64,000 nucleotides of DNA from DATKNA01 sp963755755 (GTDB lineage Bacteria > Actinomycetota > Actinomycetes > Actinomycetales > Kineosporiaceae), in NCBI GenBank assembly GCA_963755755.1, contig CAVWLJ010000010.1:62001-126000 (forward strand), given 5' to 3'. A program made the translations under genes and the position numbers. The notes below the pieces were generated by a model. It saw only the letters and a list, made by a program, of their open reading frames with translations. It had not been told where the DNA came from and ran no database searches. Shown here piece by piece: positions 8,720 through 17,809 of the stretch. Within the stretch, counting starts at the first letter, position 1. Each line of letters opens with the position of its first letter.

Positions 8720-9752
8720 GTGCGCGCCACGATGAAGCACGTCGCTGCCCGTGCCGGGGTCTCGATCAAGACCGTGAGCAACGTGGTCAACGGGTCCGAC
8801 CGGGTCGCCCCGCAGACCCGGCAGCGCGTCCAGGCGGCCATCGAGGAGCTCGGCTTCGTGCCGAACGCGACCGCCCGCAGCCTGCGCAGCGGCCGGTCCG
8901 GGGTTCTCGCGCTGGCGCTGCCCGAGCTCGACGCCCCCTACTTCGCCGAGCTCGCCCAGCACGTCGTGGAGGCCGCCGGCGACCGGGGCTGGACCGTTCT
9001 CGTCGACGCCACGGGAGGGCGAGGCCGAGCAGGAGCGGCTGGCCGCCTCCGGCATCCGTCCGCAGCTCATCGACGGCCTGATCTTCTCGCCGCTGGCGCT
9101 GCGGGCCGGCGACCTCCCGGACGCCGGCGCGGGGCCGCCCACCGTGCTGCTGGGCGAGCGGGTCACGGACGCCGCCGTCGACCTCGTCACCGTGGACAAC
9201 CTCGCCGTCGCCGCCGTCGCCGTCGAGCACCTCGTGCAGCTGGGCCGACGTCGCATCGCGGCGATCGGGGCCCAGACCACGGAGACCGGCGTCACCGCGC
9301 GGCTGCGGCTCGAGGGGTACCGGCAGGCGCTCCAGCAGGCAGGCCTGCCCGCGGACGATGCCCTGGTCATGCCCGCCGCCGCCTGGCACCGCCAGGAGGG
9401 CGCCGCGGCGGTCCGGGCCCTCCTCGACGCGCCGCGTCGTCCGGACGCCGTGGTCTGCTTCAACGACCTCCTCGCGCTCGGCGCGCTGCGCGCTCTCGCC
9501 GAGGCCGGCGTCCGGGTGCCGGACGACGTGGCCGTCGTCGGCGTCGACGACATCGAGGACGGCCGGTACGGCCGGCCCTCGCTGACGACCGTCGCGCTCG
9601 ACAAGCGGCAGATCGCCCAGACCGCGGTCGAGCTGCTCGCCGCGCGCATCGACGGAGGGCCCGACGCCCCGCCGCGGACCGTCGTCGCCGGGCACCGCCT
9701 CGTCGTCCGGGAGTCGACGGCGGGCCGTGCAGCCGCCACCCTGACGCCATGA
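8720..9752 (+). CDS. LacI-family transcriptional regulator, frameshifted
   Basis: About 343 residues: an N-terminal LacI helix-turn-helix (MKHVAARAGVSIKTVSNVVN with the hinge helix PNATARSLRSGRSG) followed by a periplasmic-binding-protein-like sensor domain (GPPTVLLGERV, VTVDNLAVAAVAVEHLVQLG, DAVVCFNDLLALGALRAL, VGVDDIEDGRYGRPSLTTV). This is a sugar- or small-molecule-responsive repressor with unknown ligand. The start is GTG 8720, preceded by GGAGG at a good distance. The frame breaks near 9008-9018 (ACGGGAGGGCGAGG carries one base too many). The stop overlaps the following PNPOx gene by ATGA, so the two are co-transcribed. No transport or catabolic operon is adjacent. Confidence 0.85.
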
Positions 9753-10390
9753 CCCTCGATCCCCTGCGCGTGCACCGCCTCTCCGAGCGGCAGCGCTTCG
9801 ACCGGGAGGCCCTCCACGACGTGCTCGACGCCGCGCTCGTCGCCCACGTCGCGGTGGTCGGGCCCGACGGGGCGCCGGTGGTGCTGCCCCTGCTCTTCGG
9901 TCGGGACGGCGACCGCCTGCTGCTGCACGGCTCGACGGGCGGCGGCCTGCTCCGGTCGGCCGCCGCCGGCGCACCCATCGCGGTCGGCGTCACCGTGCTC
10001 GACGGGCTCGTCTACGCCCGCAGCATGTTCGAGAGCTCGGCGAACTACCGGTCGGCGATGGTGCGGGGGCGGTGCCGGCCGGTGGAGGGCGAGGCGAAGC
10101 TCGAGGCGCTGCAGCTGCTCTCCGAACGGCTTCTGCCCGGGCGGTGGGAGGAGGTCCGGAGCGTGACGCCGAAGGAGCTCGCCGCGACGCTGGTCCTCGA
10201 GCTGCCGCTCGACGAGGCGTCGGTGAAGGTCCGCACCGGTCCGCCGTCGGAGGAGGAGGGCGAGCCCGCCGAGGACGACTGGTGGGGTGTCGTGCCGCTC
10301 GCCAGCGTCCCCGGGCTTCCCGTGCCGGCTCCCGGCGTCCGGCCCGGCGCGCCGCTGCCGCCGTCCGTGCGGCGCCTGACCGGAGCCTGA
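9749..10390 (+). CDS. Pyridoxamine 5'-phosphate oxidase-like flavoprotein
   Basis: A 213-residue split-barrel FMN-binding protein of the PNPOx-like Pyridox_ox_2 type. The N-terminal part has RQRFDREALHDVLDAALVAHVAVVGPDG, then VVLPLLFGRDGDRLLLHGSTG, the phosphate-contacting HGS(T) turn typical of these proteins, and YRSAMVRGRCRPVEGEAKL. It is too short and divergent to call true PdxH; such proteins reduce or bind F420, FMN or haem in actinobacteria. It starts at ATG 9749, overlapping the stop of the LacI-family gene, so the regulator may control it. Confidence 0.8.
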   Translation: MTLDPLRVHRLSERQRFDREALHDVLDAALVAHVAVVGPDGAPVVLPLLFGRDGDRLLLHGSTGGGLLRSAAAGAPIAVGVTVLDGLVYARSMFESSANYRSAMVRGRCRPVEGEAKLEALQLLSERLLPGRWEEVRSVTPKELAATLVLELPLDEASVKVRTGPPSEEEGEPAEDDWWGVVPLASVPGLPVPAPGVRPGAPLPPSVRRLTGA

Positions 10391-10417
10391 CCAGCTCCTG
10401 ACCAGCTCTTGACCAGG
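10387..10417 (+). repeat. Short direct repeat at the end of the PNPOx-like gene
   Basis: CTGACCAGCTC occurs twice in a row (10387-10397 and 10398-10408), followed by a partial third copy TTGACCAGG. Each unit carries a TGA, the first being the gene's own stop codon (10388-10390), so the 3' end was duplicated. Confidence 0.7.
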
Positions 10418-10427
10418 CGCGCCGCGG

Positions 10428-11250
10428 CTACTGCAGGATGTTGACGGCGCGGGCGATGATCAGCGCGCCGACGGAGAGCGACACCAGCGACTGGACGCCC
10501 ATCGTCAGCTTCGACCAGCGGGAGAACGGCAGCGTGTCGGTCGGGCTGAAGGCCGTCGCGTTCGTCACCGCGAGGTAGAGGTAGTCGCCGAAGGTCGGCT
10601 CCCACTCCGGCTCGGCCAGCTCCTGGGTGGTCATCTGCGGGAACACGAAGTCCGGCAGCGGCTGCATCGCCCGCGCCCGGGCGCCCGGACCGCCGCGGTC
10701 GAGCTCCCAGTACCAGAGCGCGAAGATGAGGACGTTGGTGAGCCAGATGTTGCCGCCGACGAGGATGAGCCCCTCGGCGCTGCGGCCCTCGGTGCCGCGG
10801 ACCAGGCCGATCACGAGATAGGCGGCGGCCCAGCCGTTCGCGAAGCTGGCGAGGGCGATGAGCATGAGGCCCAGCCGGCGCACCCGCAGGTCGAACGTCG
10901 AGATCCGCAGCGGGTTGACCGCGACGATCACGGCCAGGAGCACGGCCTCGAGGACGGGCAGGACCCACCAGCCGAGGAGCGGAGAACCGGTTCGGCACGT
11001 TCAGCTGGAGCGCGACCATCGCCGCGATCGCCACCGCGGCCGGCCACCGGTGCTCGCCCTCGGTCACCCGGCGCCAGGCGGGCGTGGGAGTGGCGACGCG
11101 ACCCTCCAGCCGGTGCACGGTCTCCGCGACCTCGGCCAGCCGGCGATCCATCCCGGCGAGCTTCTCGCCGAGCGGCGGGTGCTCGCCGGACGCCGGCTGC
11201 CCGGCGTCCGGCTGGCCGTCCGGGTGCTCGTCCGGGTGGCCCTGCGACAT
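10428..11250 (-). CDS. Integral membrane protein of unknown function (DUF1345-like), frameshifted
   Basis: About 274 residues. The N-terminal 60 residues are polar with an HPDEHPDGQPD stretch and a short amphipathic coiled coil (LGEKLAGMDRRLAEVAETV); about five hydrophobic helices follow. The C-terminal part holds a conserved-looking FGDYLYLAVTNATAFSPTDT, reminiscent of the pore-like region of DUF1345 and two-TM channel proteins; I cannot say whether it conducts ions. The frame breaks near 10975-10985 (one extra base). The start at ATG 11250 has GGAGG eight bases upstream; ATG 11256 is possible but too close to it. The role is unknown. Confidence 0.65.
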
Positions 11251-11368
11251 GCCCATCGCCTCCGCCTCCACGCCCCGTGTGCCGGCCACGAGCATGCCCC
11301 GCAGAGGTGACCAAAGCCCCTCGTGGCGCGCCGCGGCAGGCGCGAGCGTGGAGGCGAGGTGATGAAGA

Positions 11369-11941
11369 ATGCGTGCACTCGTGATCCACGAGAGCCTGTT
11401 CGGCACCACCCGGGCGATCGCGGAGGCGATCGCGGAGGGTCTGGCGGACGCCCGCCCGGACCTGACCGTGCGGTGTCTCCCGGCAGCCGCGGCGGTGGGG
11501 CCGCCCGCCGTCCCGCTCCACGACGTCGACCTGCTCGTCGTCGGCTGCCCGACCCACGCCTGGGGGATGAGCTCGCTCCGCAGCCGGACGGCGCAGATCG
11601 CGAAGGACCGTCAGCAGGCGCCGGAGCGGCGGCACGACCCGGACGCCGAGGGCGCGGGCGTGCGCGAGCTCCTCGCCCGGATGTCCGCGGACGGCACCGC
11701 CCCGCGAGCGGCCGCCTTCGACACCCGGCTGGCCTCCCGCTTCTCCGGCGGCGCGGCCCGGCGGCTGGCGCGGGCCCTGCACCGGGCGGGCGCCGTCGTC
11801 GTCGGGAGGCCGACGGGCTTCGTCGTCATCGGGATGACGGGGCCGTTGCGGGACGGCGAGCTGGACCGTGCCCGGGCCTGGGGCCGTGAGCTCGGAGGAG
11901 TGCTCGCCACCCCGGCGCAGGACGCGGGCACGGTGAGGTGA
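11369..11941 (+). CDS. Flavodoxin-family protein
   Basis: A 190-residue protein with a flavodoxin-like N-terminus: the beta strand MRALVIHES is followed by the FMN phosphate loop LFGTTRAIAEAIAEGL, and the second loop VDLLVVGCPTHAWGMSS resembles the isoalloxazine-contacting region. The middle holds an insertion rich in Arg/Asp, and the end again resembles flavodoxin (GFVVIGMTGPLRDGELDRA). It probably binds FMN and carries electrons, or senses redox state; the partner is unknown. It converges on pepA with seven bases between the stops. Confidence 0.75.
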   Translation: MRALVIHESLFGTTRAIAEAIAEGLADARPDLTVRCLPAAAAVGPPAVPLHDVDLLVVGCPTHAWGMSSLRSRTAQIAKDRQQAPERRHDPDAEGAGVRELLARMSADGTAPRAAAFDTRLASRFSGGAARRLARALHRAGAVVVGRPTGFVVIGMTGPLRDGELDRARAWGRELGGVLATPAQDAGTVR

Positions 11942-11948
11942 AGGCTGC

Positions 11949-13457
11949 TCAGACGCCGGCGACGTCCTCGAGCAGCCGCAGCAGCGTGCGAACGGCGACG
12001 CCGGTCCCGCCGGCCGGGGTGTACCCGTGTGCCGAGCCGCTGTTGAAGGCCGGGCCGGCGATGTCGAGGTGCGCCCAGGGGATCCGCTCGCCGTCCTCGC
12101 GCGTGCCCACGAACTCGGCCAGGAACAGGCCCGCGACGAGCATGCCCCCGAAGCGCTCACCGATGTTGGCGATGTCGGCGACCGGGGAGTCCAGGCTGGC
12201 GCGCAGCTCGGGCGGCAGCGGCATCGGCCAGAACTGCTCGCCGGCCTCGCCCGCGACCCGGACGACGCGCTCACGCAGCCCGTCGTCGTTCGCCATCACC
12301 GCGCTCACCCGCTTGCCCAGCGCGACCGTCTGGGCGCCGGTCAGGGTCGCGACGTCGACGATCAGGTCGGGTGCGGTCTGCGAGGCGTCCACGAGCGCAT
12401 CGGCCAGCACGAGCCGGCCCTCGGCGTCCGTGTTGAGCACCTCGACCGTGCGCCCGCCGCGGATCGTGAGCACGTCGGAGGGGCGCTGCGCGGTGCCCGA
12501 CGGCATGTTCTCGGCGATCGCGAGCCAGCCGCCGACCCGGACGGGCAGCCGCAGCCGGGCCGCGGCGGCCACGGTGGCGAGCACGGCGGCGGCGCCGGCC
12601 ATGTCGCTCTTCATCTCCGCCATCCCGGAGGCCGGCTTGATCGACAGACCGCCGGAGTCGAACGTGATCCCCTTTCCCACGAGCGCGACGTAGCCGCGTG
12701 CATCGGCCGGCGCGTACTCGACGTGGACCAGCCGGGGCGGCCGGGCGGACCCCTTGCCCACGCCGATGATGCCGCCGTAGCCGCCCTCCGCCAGTGCCTG
12801 CTCGTCCAGCACGGTCACCGTGACGGGCAGGCCGTCGGCGGCCTCGGCCGCCCGCTCGGCGAAGCTCGCGGGGTAGAGGTCGGCCGGCGGGGTGTTCACG
12901 AGGTCCCGGGTCAGCGCCACGGCGTCCCCCACGGCGCGCACCCGGTCCAACAGCTCGTCGTCGACGCCCTGCGGAGCGAGCACGACGACGTTCTCGACGG
13001 GGGGCCGGTCCCCGGCTGCGGTCTTGACCCGGTAGGTGCCGAACGCGTACGCACCGAGCACCGCGCCCTCGGCGACGGCGCTCACCTCCGCGGCGGTCGT
13101 CGCGGGGAGCGCCAGCGCGACCGTGGTGGTGCCGGCGAGCGTCCGGACGGCGGCCCCCGCGGCGCGGCGCAGGGTCTCGGGGTCGGGCGTCGGGCTCCCG
13201 CCGACGCCGGTGAGGGCGACGACCGGAGCGGCCACGGCACCGGCCGAGGGGATCCGGGTGACGGCGTCGGGACGGCCGCTGACGCCGAGACCGCGCAGGA
13301 GCGGCCCGTCGAGCGCCGCGCGCAGCGGCTCGGGCAGGTCGCCGCCGCCCAGCAGCACCGGGTCGCCGCCCGGCTCGGGCGGGGCCGCCACGGCGAGCAC
13401 GAGGACGTCGGCGGGAACGTCGGCGGGACGGTCGGCGGACAGCGACACGACGGGCAC
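11949..13457 (-). CDS. pepA: Leucyl aminopeptidase (M17)
   Basis: A cytosolic two-metal aminopeptidase of 502 residues that removes N-terminal Leu and other residues from peptides. The M17 signature NTDAEGRLVLADAL lies near residue 340. The metal and active-site segment GKGITFDSGGLSIKPASGM with the following EMKSDMAGAA lies near 260-290. The less conserved N-terminal macro-like domain occupies the first 170 residues. GTG 13457 is chosen as start because AGGAGG lies eight bases upstream; a longer reading to 13577 exists but has no support. It is divergent from gcvT, as in mycobacteria (pepB beside gcvT). Confidence 0.93.
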   Translation of the reverse strand: MPVVSLSADRPADVPADVLVLAVAAPPEPGGDPVLLGGGDLPEPLRAALDGPLLRGLGVSGRPDAVTRIPSAGAVAAPVVALTGVGGSPTPDPETLRRAAGAAVRTLAGTTTVALALPATTAAEVSAVAEGAVLGAYAFGTYRVKTAAGDRPPVENVVVLAPQGVDDELLDRVRAVGDAVALTRDLVNTPPADLYPASFAERAAEAADGLPVTVTVLDEQALAEGGYGGIIGVGKGSARPPRLVHVEYAPADARGYVALVGKGITFDSGGLSIKPASGMAEMKSDMAGAAAVLATVAAAARLRLPVRVGGWLAIAENMPSGTAQRPSDVLTIRGGRTVEVLNTDAEGRLVLADALVDASQTAPDLIVDVATLTGAQTVALGKRVSAVMANDDGLRERVVRVAGEAGEQFWPMPLPPELRASLDSPVADIANIGERFGGMLVAGLFLAEFVGTREDGERIPWAHLDIAGPAFNSGSAHGYTPAGGTGVAVRTLLRLLEDVAGV

Positions 13458-13562
13458 GAGGACGGCCTCCTGGAGGGATGGATGCGGGCGCCGACAGGCC
13501 CTGGCGATGCTAGCCGGACCCTCCGCGCACGCACGCCGCCGCCTCGTCGCGGGGTGGGCGGG

Positions 13563-13568
13563 TAGGTT
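13563..13568 (+). promoter_or_regulatory. Candidate -10 element TAGGTT for leaderless gcvT
   Basis: TAGGTT (TANNNT type) ends seven bases before the gcvT ATG at 13576, with no ribosome binding site between, consistent with a leaderless mRNA. Confidence 0.4.
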
Positions 13569-13575
13569 GCCGGGC

Positions 13576-14706
13576 ATGTCCGAGACAGTCGCCGACTCCG
13601 CCGGTTCCGGCGCCGGGGTGCGTCGTACCGCGCTGCACGACCGGCACGTCGAGCTCGGCGCGAAGCTGGCCGACTTCGGCGGCTACGAGATGCCGATCGA
13701 GTACCCGGGCGGCGGCGTGCTGCGCGAGCACGAGGCGGTCCGGACCCGGGTCGGACTCTTCGACGTCAGCCACCTGGGCAAGGTCGGCGTCCGCGGGCCC
13801 GATGCGGCCGCGTTCGTCGACGCCTGCCTCACGAACGCGCTGGACCGGATCGAGCCCGGCCGCGCCCAGTACAGCCTCTGCTGCGACGACCCGACCGGCG
13901 GGGTGGTGGACGACCTCATCGTCTACCTACGGGCGGAGGACGACGTCCTGCTCGTCCCGAACGCCGCGAACGCCGCCGAGGTGGCACGGCGGCTGACCGA
14001 GGCCGCTCCGCCCGGCGTCGCGGTGACGGACGAGCACGACCGCTACGGCGTCCTCGCCGTCCAGGGCCCGCTGGCCGACGACGTGCTCGACGCGCTCGAC
14101 CTGCCCGTCGGCCGGCCGTACATGTCGTTCGTCGACGCCGCCTGGGAGGGGGCGCCGGTCACGGTCTGCCGGACGGGCTACACCGGGGAGCGGGGCTACG
14201 AGCTGCTGCCGCCGAGCGAGGTCGTGGGCCCGATCTGGGACGCGCTGCTGGAGCGCGTCCGCGGCCTCGGCGGCCTGCCGTGCGGCCTCGGCGCACGGGA
14301 CACGCTGCGCACCGAGATGGGCTACCCCTTGCACGGGCACGAGCTGTCGCTGGACATCACGCCGGTGCAGGCGCGGACGGGCTGGGCCGTCGGCTGGTCC
14401 AAGCCCGCCTTCTGGGGGCGGGACGTGCTGCTCGCCGAACGCGAGCGCGGCGCCCAGCGGCTCCTGCGCGGGCTGCTGGCACTCGAGCGCGGGGTGCCAC
14501 GCCCGGAGCTCCCGGTGCTCGCGGGCGGCGAGCGCGTCGGCGTCACCACCTCCGGCACCTTCTCGCCGACGCTGCGCCAGGGCATCGGTCTCGCCCTGCT
14601 CGACCGCGCCGTGGGCGAGGGCGACGAGGTCGTCGTCGACGTCCGGGGCCGGCCGCTGCGCTGCCGCGTCGTGAAGCCGCCGTTCGTCGACTCCCGCCCG
14701 GCCTGA
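13576..14706 (+). CDS. gcvT: Aminomethyltransferase, glycine cleavage T protein
   Basis: The 376-residue T protein of the glycine cleavage system. It transfers the methylene group from the aminomethyl-lipoyl H protein to tetrahydrofolate, releasing ammonia. The N-terminal folate-binding region shows LGAKLADFGGYEMPIEYPGG, the catalytic-site region FDVSHLGKVGVRGPDA is intact, and the C-terminal beta-barrel holds VGVTTSGTFSPTLRQGIGLALL. It is full length and unbroken. It stands alone, without gcvP or gcvH nearby, and converges on the cobalamin genes, an arrangement also known in mycobacteria. Confidence 0.94.
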   Translation: MSETVADSAGSGAGVRRTALHDRHVELGAKLADFGGYEMPIEYPGGGVLREHEAVRTRVGLFDVSHLGKVGVRGPDAAAFVDACLTNALDRIEPGRAQYSLCCDDPTGGVVDDLIVYLRAEDDVLLVPNAANAAEVARRLTEAAPPGVAVTDEHDRYGVLAVQGPLADDVLDALDLPVGRPYMSFVDAAWEGAPVTVCRTGYTGERGYELLPPSEVVGPIWDALLERVRGLGGLPCGLGARDTLRTEMGYPLHGHELSLDITPVQARTGWAVGWSKPAFWGRDVLLAERERGAQRLLRGLLALERGVPRPELPVLAGGERVGVTTSGTFSPTLRQGIGLALLDRAVGEGDEVVVDVRGRPLRCRVVKPPFVDSRPA

Positions 14707-14740
14707 CCCGCCCCGCGGTCCGGCTCGGGCGGCCCCGGCG

Positions 14741-15557
14741 TCAGGGCGCGGCGGCCAGGACGACGAGGGCCGCGGCCGTGCCCCACTCGACGGCGGCGCC
14801 GAGCACGTCGCCGGTGATCCCGCCGAGCCGGCGGACCGCCCGCCCCGCGAGCACCACGCCGATTCCGCAGCCGGCCGCGACGGCGAGGTCGGCGTGGCCG
14901 GCCAGCCCGCTGGTGACGCCGGCCCCGGTGGCGGCGCCGAGCAGCAGCCCGGCGAGCAGTGCGGTGACGAGCGGTACGGCCAGCGCGAGCAGCCGGGGCA
15001 CGGTTCCGGCGACGGTGGCGCCGAGTCCGCCGGGACGCGCCGGCGGGATGCCTCGGGCGCAGAGCACCGGCAACGTGCAGCGCCCGGCGGCGGCCGCGAC
15101 CGGCAGGACGCCGACGCCCCACAGGTCGAGCGCCCGGGCGAGAGCGGCGACCTGCACCGCGACGACCAGCACGAGCGCCGCGGCGCCGAGCGGTCCGAGG
15201 TCGCCGCGGCGCATCACGTCCAGGGCGCGGGCCCGGTCCGCGCGGGTCGACCGCAGCGCCGCCAGGCCGTCGACCGTGTCCGCGAGCCCGTCCAGGTGCA
15301 GCCCGCCGGTCGCCACGGCGAGCGTCGCGAGCGCGAGCGCCGCCGCGACGAGGTCCCCGGTGCCGGCGCGGCGGGCGACCTCGGCGACCACGGCCGCGAC
15401 CCCGCCCAGCACGGCGCCGACGAGAGGTGCGACGCACATCGCGACGGCGCCCTCCGGAGCTCCCACCCGCGCGGGGCGCGGGCACCCGGAGCACGCAGAG
15501 CGTGCCGGTCGCGAGCAGCAGCCCGTCGCGCAGCCCGGCCGGACGGGTGCGGCTCAC
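14741..15557 (-). CDS. cobS: Adenosylcobinamide-GDP ribazoletransferase (cobalamin synthase), frameshifted
   Basis: The last step of cobalamin nucleotide-loop assembly: joins AdoCbi-GDP with alpha-ribazole (phosphate) at the membrane. About 272 residues with six or so hydrophobic helices; the hallmark metal/substrate motif LHLDGLADTVDGLAAL near residue 90 and the later LGGITGDVLGAAVEWG are both present. It starts at GTG 15557, overlapping the cobT stop (GTGA). The first 28 residues (RDGLLLATGTLCVLRVPAP) are in one frame and the rest in the next, with a break near 15462-15480 consistent with one extra base. It is the last gene of cobU-cobT-cobS. Confidence 0.88.
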
Positions 15558-16415
15558 GCCGGCCGGGGGAGCAGGGCCGCGGCGGCCGCGACCAGCTCCG
15601 CGCCGAGCAGGGCCCCGGTGCCGTCCTCGGCGGTGACGACCGGCCCGGGCAGCGGCGACATGCGCAGGACGCCGAGGACCCGCTCCTGCAGCGGCTCCGG
15701 GGCGGGCGGCGCCACCTGCCACCAGTCCGGCGCCTCCCACGCGAGCGACCGCACGAGAAGACCGACGGCCGCGGCGCCGGGTCCGTCGAGCACGGCGGGG
15801 GTCCGCCGGACGACCGCTCCGAGCAGGAGCCCGGTCGCGGCCGCGAGCAGCGGGCTGCCGAGCGAGGTCAGCAGCGCCGCGGGGTCGCCGGCGAGGCCGG
15901 TGACGGCGCGCAGCCCGTCGCGGAGGGCGACGACGTCGTGCATCCACTGTGCGTCGTCGACGACCCCCGCGGGCTCACCGCTGGGGACGGGCCAGCCGAG
16001 GGCGTCGACGGCGTCGGTGCCCAGCAGCTCGGCGGCGAGCACGCGGCGGGTGGTGGGCTCGTCGACCGCCACGAGCAGCAGGTCCGTGCCCTCGTCGACG
16101 AGGGCGTCCGCGGTGGCCAGCCCCCAGGCCAGCGCCTCGGCGCGGTTCGGCCGGGTGATCCCAACCCAGCCGTCGCACCGGCAGCCGGACGGGGTCCGGC
16201 AGCGGGCTCGTCAGGCCGAACCCGGCGGCGCGCTGCGGCGGGGGAGCGGCGGCGTCGTCCCGGACCGCCGCCCACCAGACCGCGAGCTCCTCGAGCCGTC
16301 CGTACGCGGAGCCCCGACCGGACTCCGCGAAGGCCGCCCGTGCCTCGTCCTGCGGCTCGACCGGGGGCCAGCGGACCGCGTGCGCGAGTTCGGCGAGGTC
16401 CGGCGCCGGTGTCAC
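15554..16415 (-). CDS. cobT: CobT-like nicotinate-nucleotide-dimethylbenzimidazole phosphoribosyltransferase, short and diverged, frameshifted
   Basis: Would activate dimethylbenzimidazole to alpha-ribazole phosphate. About 287 residues, clearly shorter than the usual 340-360. Family features seen: AYGRLEELAVWWA near the start, the helix LLLGAVVRRTPAVLDGPGAAA and the terminal EDGTGALLGAELV, where the catalytic glutamate of canonical GEGTGA is displaced to EDGTGA. The usual GEMGIGNTT substrate loop is replaced by VAVDEPTTRRVLAAELL. The break near 16155-16185 (one extra base) is probably a sequence error. The start GTG 16415 and the stop overlap both neighbours by four bases. Position and remaining motifs make CobT the best call, but catalytic competence is uncertain. 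Confidence 0.7.
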
Positions 16416-17519
16416 AGCTCGACCGTCCTGCCGGCGACGACGAGGACGACCCGCTCGCTCTGCTCCGCGAGCCGGCGGGTCAGGGCCCCCAGGACCTCCC
16501 GGAACGCCGTGACCCCGCGGTCGGCGGGCACCACGCCCCAGCCGACCTCCTCGCCGACGGCGACGACCCGCCGTCGTGCCTGCCGCCACGCCGCGACCAC
16601 CGCGTCCACCTCGCCCTCGACCACGTCCCGCCATCCGGCGGCATCGTCCCAGGCGCCGGCGCGGTCCATCACCGCGGCCACCCAGGTGCCGAGCGCGTCC
16701 ACGAGCAGCGGGGGTCCCCTCCTGCGCCAGCAGACGGGCGAGCTGCCCGCTCTCGTCGGTGGACCACCAGGGCGGCCGGCGCTCCGCGGTGCGCCGCGAC
16801 CCGCGCCGCCCAGCCCTCGTCGTCGGGCGTCGCTGGAGTCGTCACGACCGGGACCGGCCCGGTCGCCGCGTACACGACCGCGGGTTCGGCGGCGAGCAGA
16901 TCCTCGGCGGAGGCCGACTTGCCCGACGACGCCGGCCCGAGCACGAGCGTCCGCCACGGTGCGGCCACCGCCGGCTCGGGCGCGGGCAGCTCCCCGCCGT
17001 CCGGGGCGACCCGTGCCCCCCACAGCGCGAGACGCCGCTCGAGCGGCCCGGGGTTCAGCTCGTGCGTGCGGCCCAGGGCGACGACGTCCGCGGCCGGTCC
17101 GAGCGCGCCCACGGCGCGCAGCCGCGCCACCGCGTGCGCGAGGTGCCGGGGTTCCGGGTGCCCGTCGTCGTCGCGCAGGTCGAGCGCGGCGGCGTCGAGC
17201 CGGGCGTCCGTGAGCGCATCGACGGTCTCCTCCGGCAGGCCGTCCCGGTCCCTCGGCCCACAGGACGGTCGCTGTCGGGAGCGCCGACGACGATCACGGG
17301 CCGGTCCGGCCTGGCACCGGGCAGCGCGATCACCCGGACGCCGTCCACCTCGTGCCGGTCGCCCGGCTCGACCGGGAAACCGTCGACCCGGCCCGCCGCG
17401 ACGACGAGCTGCCCGGCACGCAGACCGGCGGGTGAGGCGGCCCCGGCCCGGCAGGCCGGGCAGCCGCACCCGTCGACGGGCCAGGGCCGGGCGGCGCTGC
17501 CGCTGACGACGATCCGCAC
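16412..17519 (-). CDS. cobU: Bifunctional adenosylcobinamide kinase / guanylyltransferase with an N-terminal extra domain, frameshifted twice
   Basis: Phosphorylates adenosylcobinamide and then transfers GMP to it. The C-terminal about 170 residues are CobU: P-loop RTLVLGPASSGKSASAEDLL, followed by LLVDALGTWVAAVMDR and VAVGEEVGWGVVPADRGVTAFREVLG, the standard CobU core. The N-terminal about 190 residues resemble the degenerate metallo-beta-lactamase/PhnP-like domain fused to CobU in streptomycetes: MRIVVSGSAARPWPVDGCGCPACR followed by a cobalamin-gene-specific domain ending ELNPGPLERRLALWGARVAPDG. Frame breaks near 17250-17265 and 16730-16780 look like lost bases. The first gene of cobU-cobT-cobS; no cobalamin riboswitch fits in the 59 bases upstream. 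Confidence 0.8.
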
Positions 17520-17566
17520 GTCGGGGAGGGTAGACGCCGCGGGAGGGTCTTCTCGCTCCTTCTCGC

Positions 17567-17572
17567 TACGGT
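17567..17572 (+). promoter_or_regulatory. Candidate -10 element TACGGT for a leaderless small gene
   Basis: TACGGT ends six bases before the ATG at 17579 and no ribosome binding site intervenes. Confidence 0.4.
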
Positions 17573-17578
17573 GCTGTC

Positions 17579-17785
17579 ATGAGCACCTTCACCTGGCGCT
17601 TCGAGGCCGCCGACGGCACCCCGGTCAGCGCCCGCGGAGACCCCGGCACGTTTCCGAGCAGGGCGGACGCGGAGACCTGGGTCGGCGAGTCGTGGCGGTC
17701 GCTGCTCGGCCAGGGCGTCGAGCAGGTGAGCCTGCTCGACGACGGCGAGGTGGTCTATCCGATGAGCCTGCGCCCGATGGAGTAG
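17579..17785 (+). CDS. Conserved small protein of unknown function
   Basis: A 68-residue soluble acidic protein (MSTFTWRFEAADG, then ADAETWVGESWRSLLGQGVE, ending VVYPMSLRPME). No catalytic motif, signal peptide or membrane segment. Its pattern looks like small conserved actinobacterial proteins, and the codon use is in keeping with a real gene. It is divergent from cobU and convergent with the aldo/keto reductase. A -10-like TACGGT six bases before the ATG supports the start. Confidence 0.65.
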   Translation: MSTFTWRFEAADGTPVSARGDPGTFPSRADAETWVGESWRSLLGQGVEQVSLLDDGEVVYPMSLRPME

Positions 17786-17809
17786 CGAGCCCGCGTGGCG
17801 GCCCTGCGG

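Noticed and set aside
13458..13577. A longer N-terminus for pepA beginning near 13577
   Set aside because: The added residues are basic and unlike the family, while GTG 13457 has a well-spaced AGGAGG.
17520..17578. Cobalamin riboswitch upstream of cobU
   Set aside because: Only 59 bases separate cobU from the divergent gene, and no B12-box-like sequence is visible.
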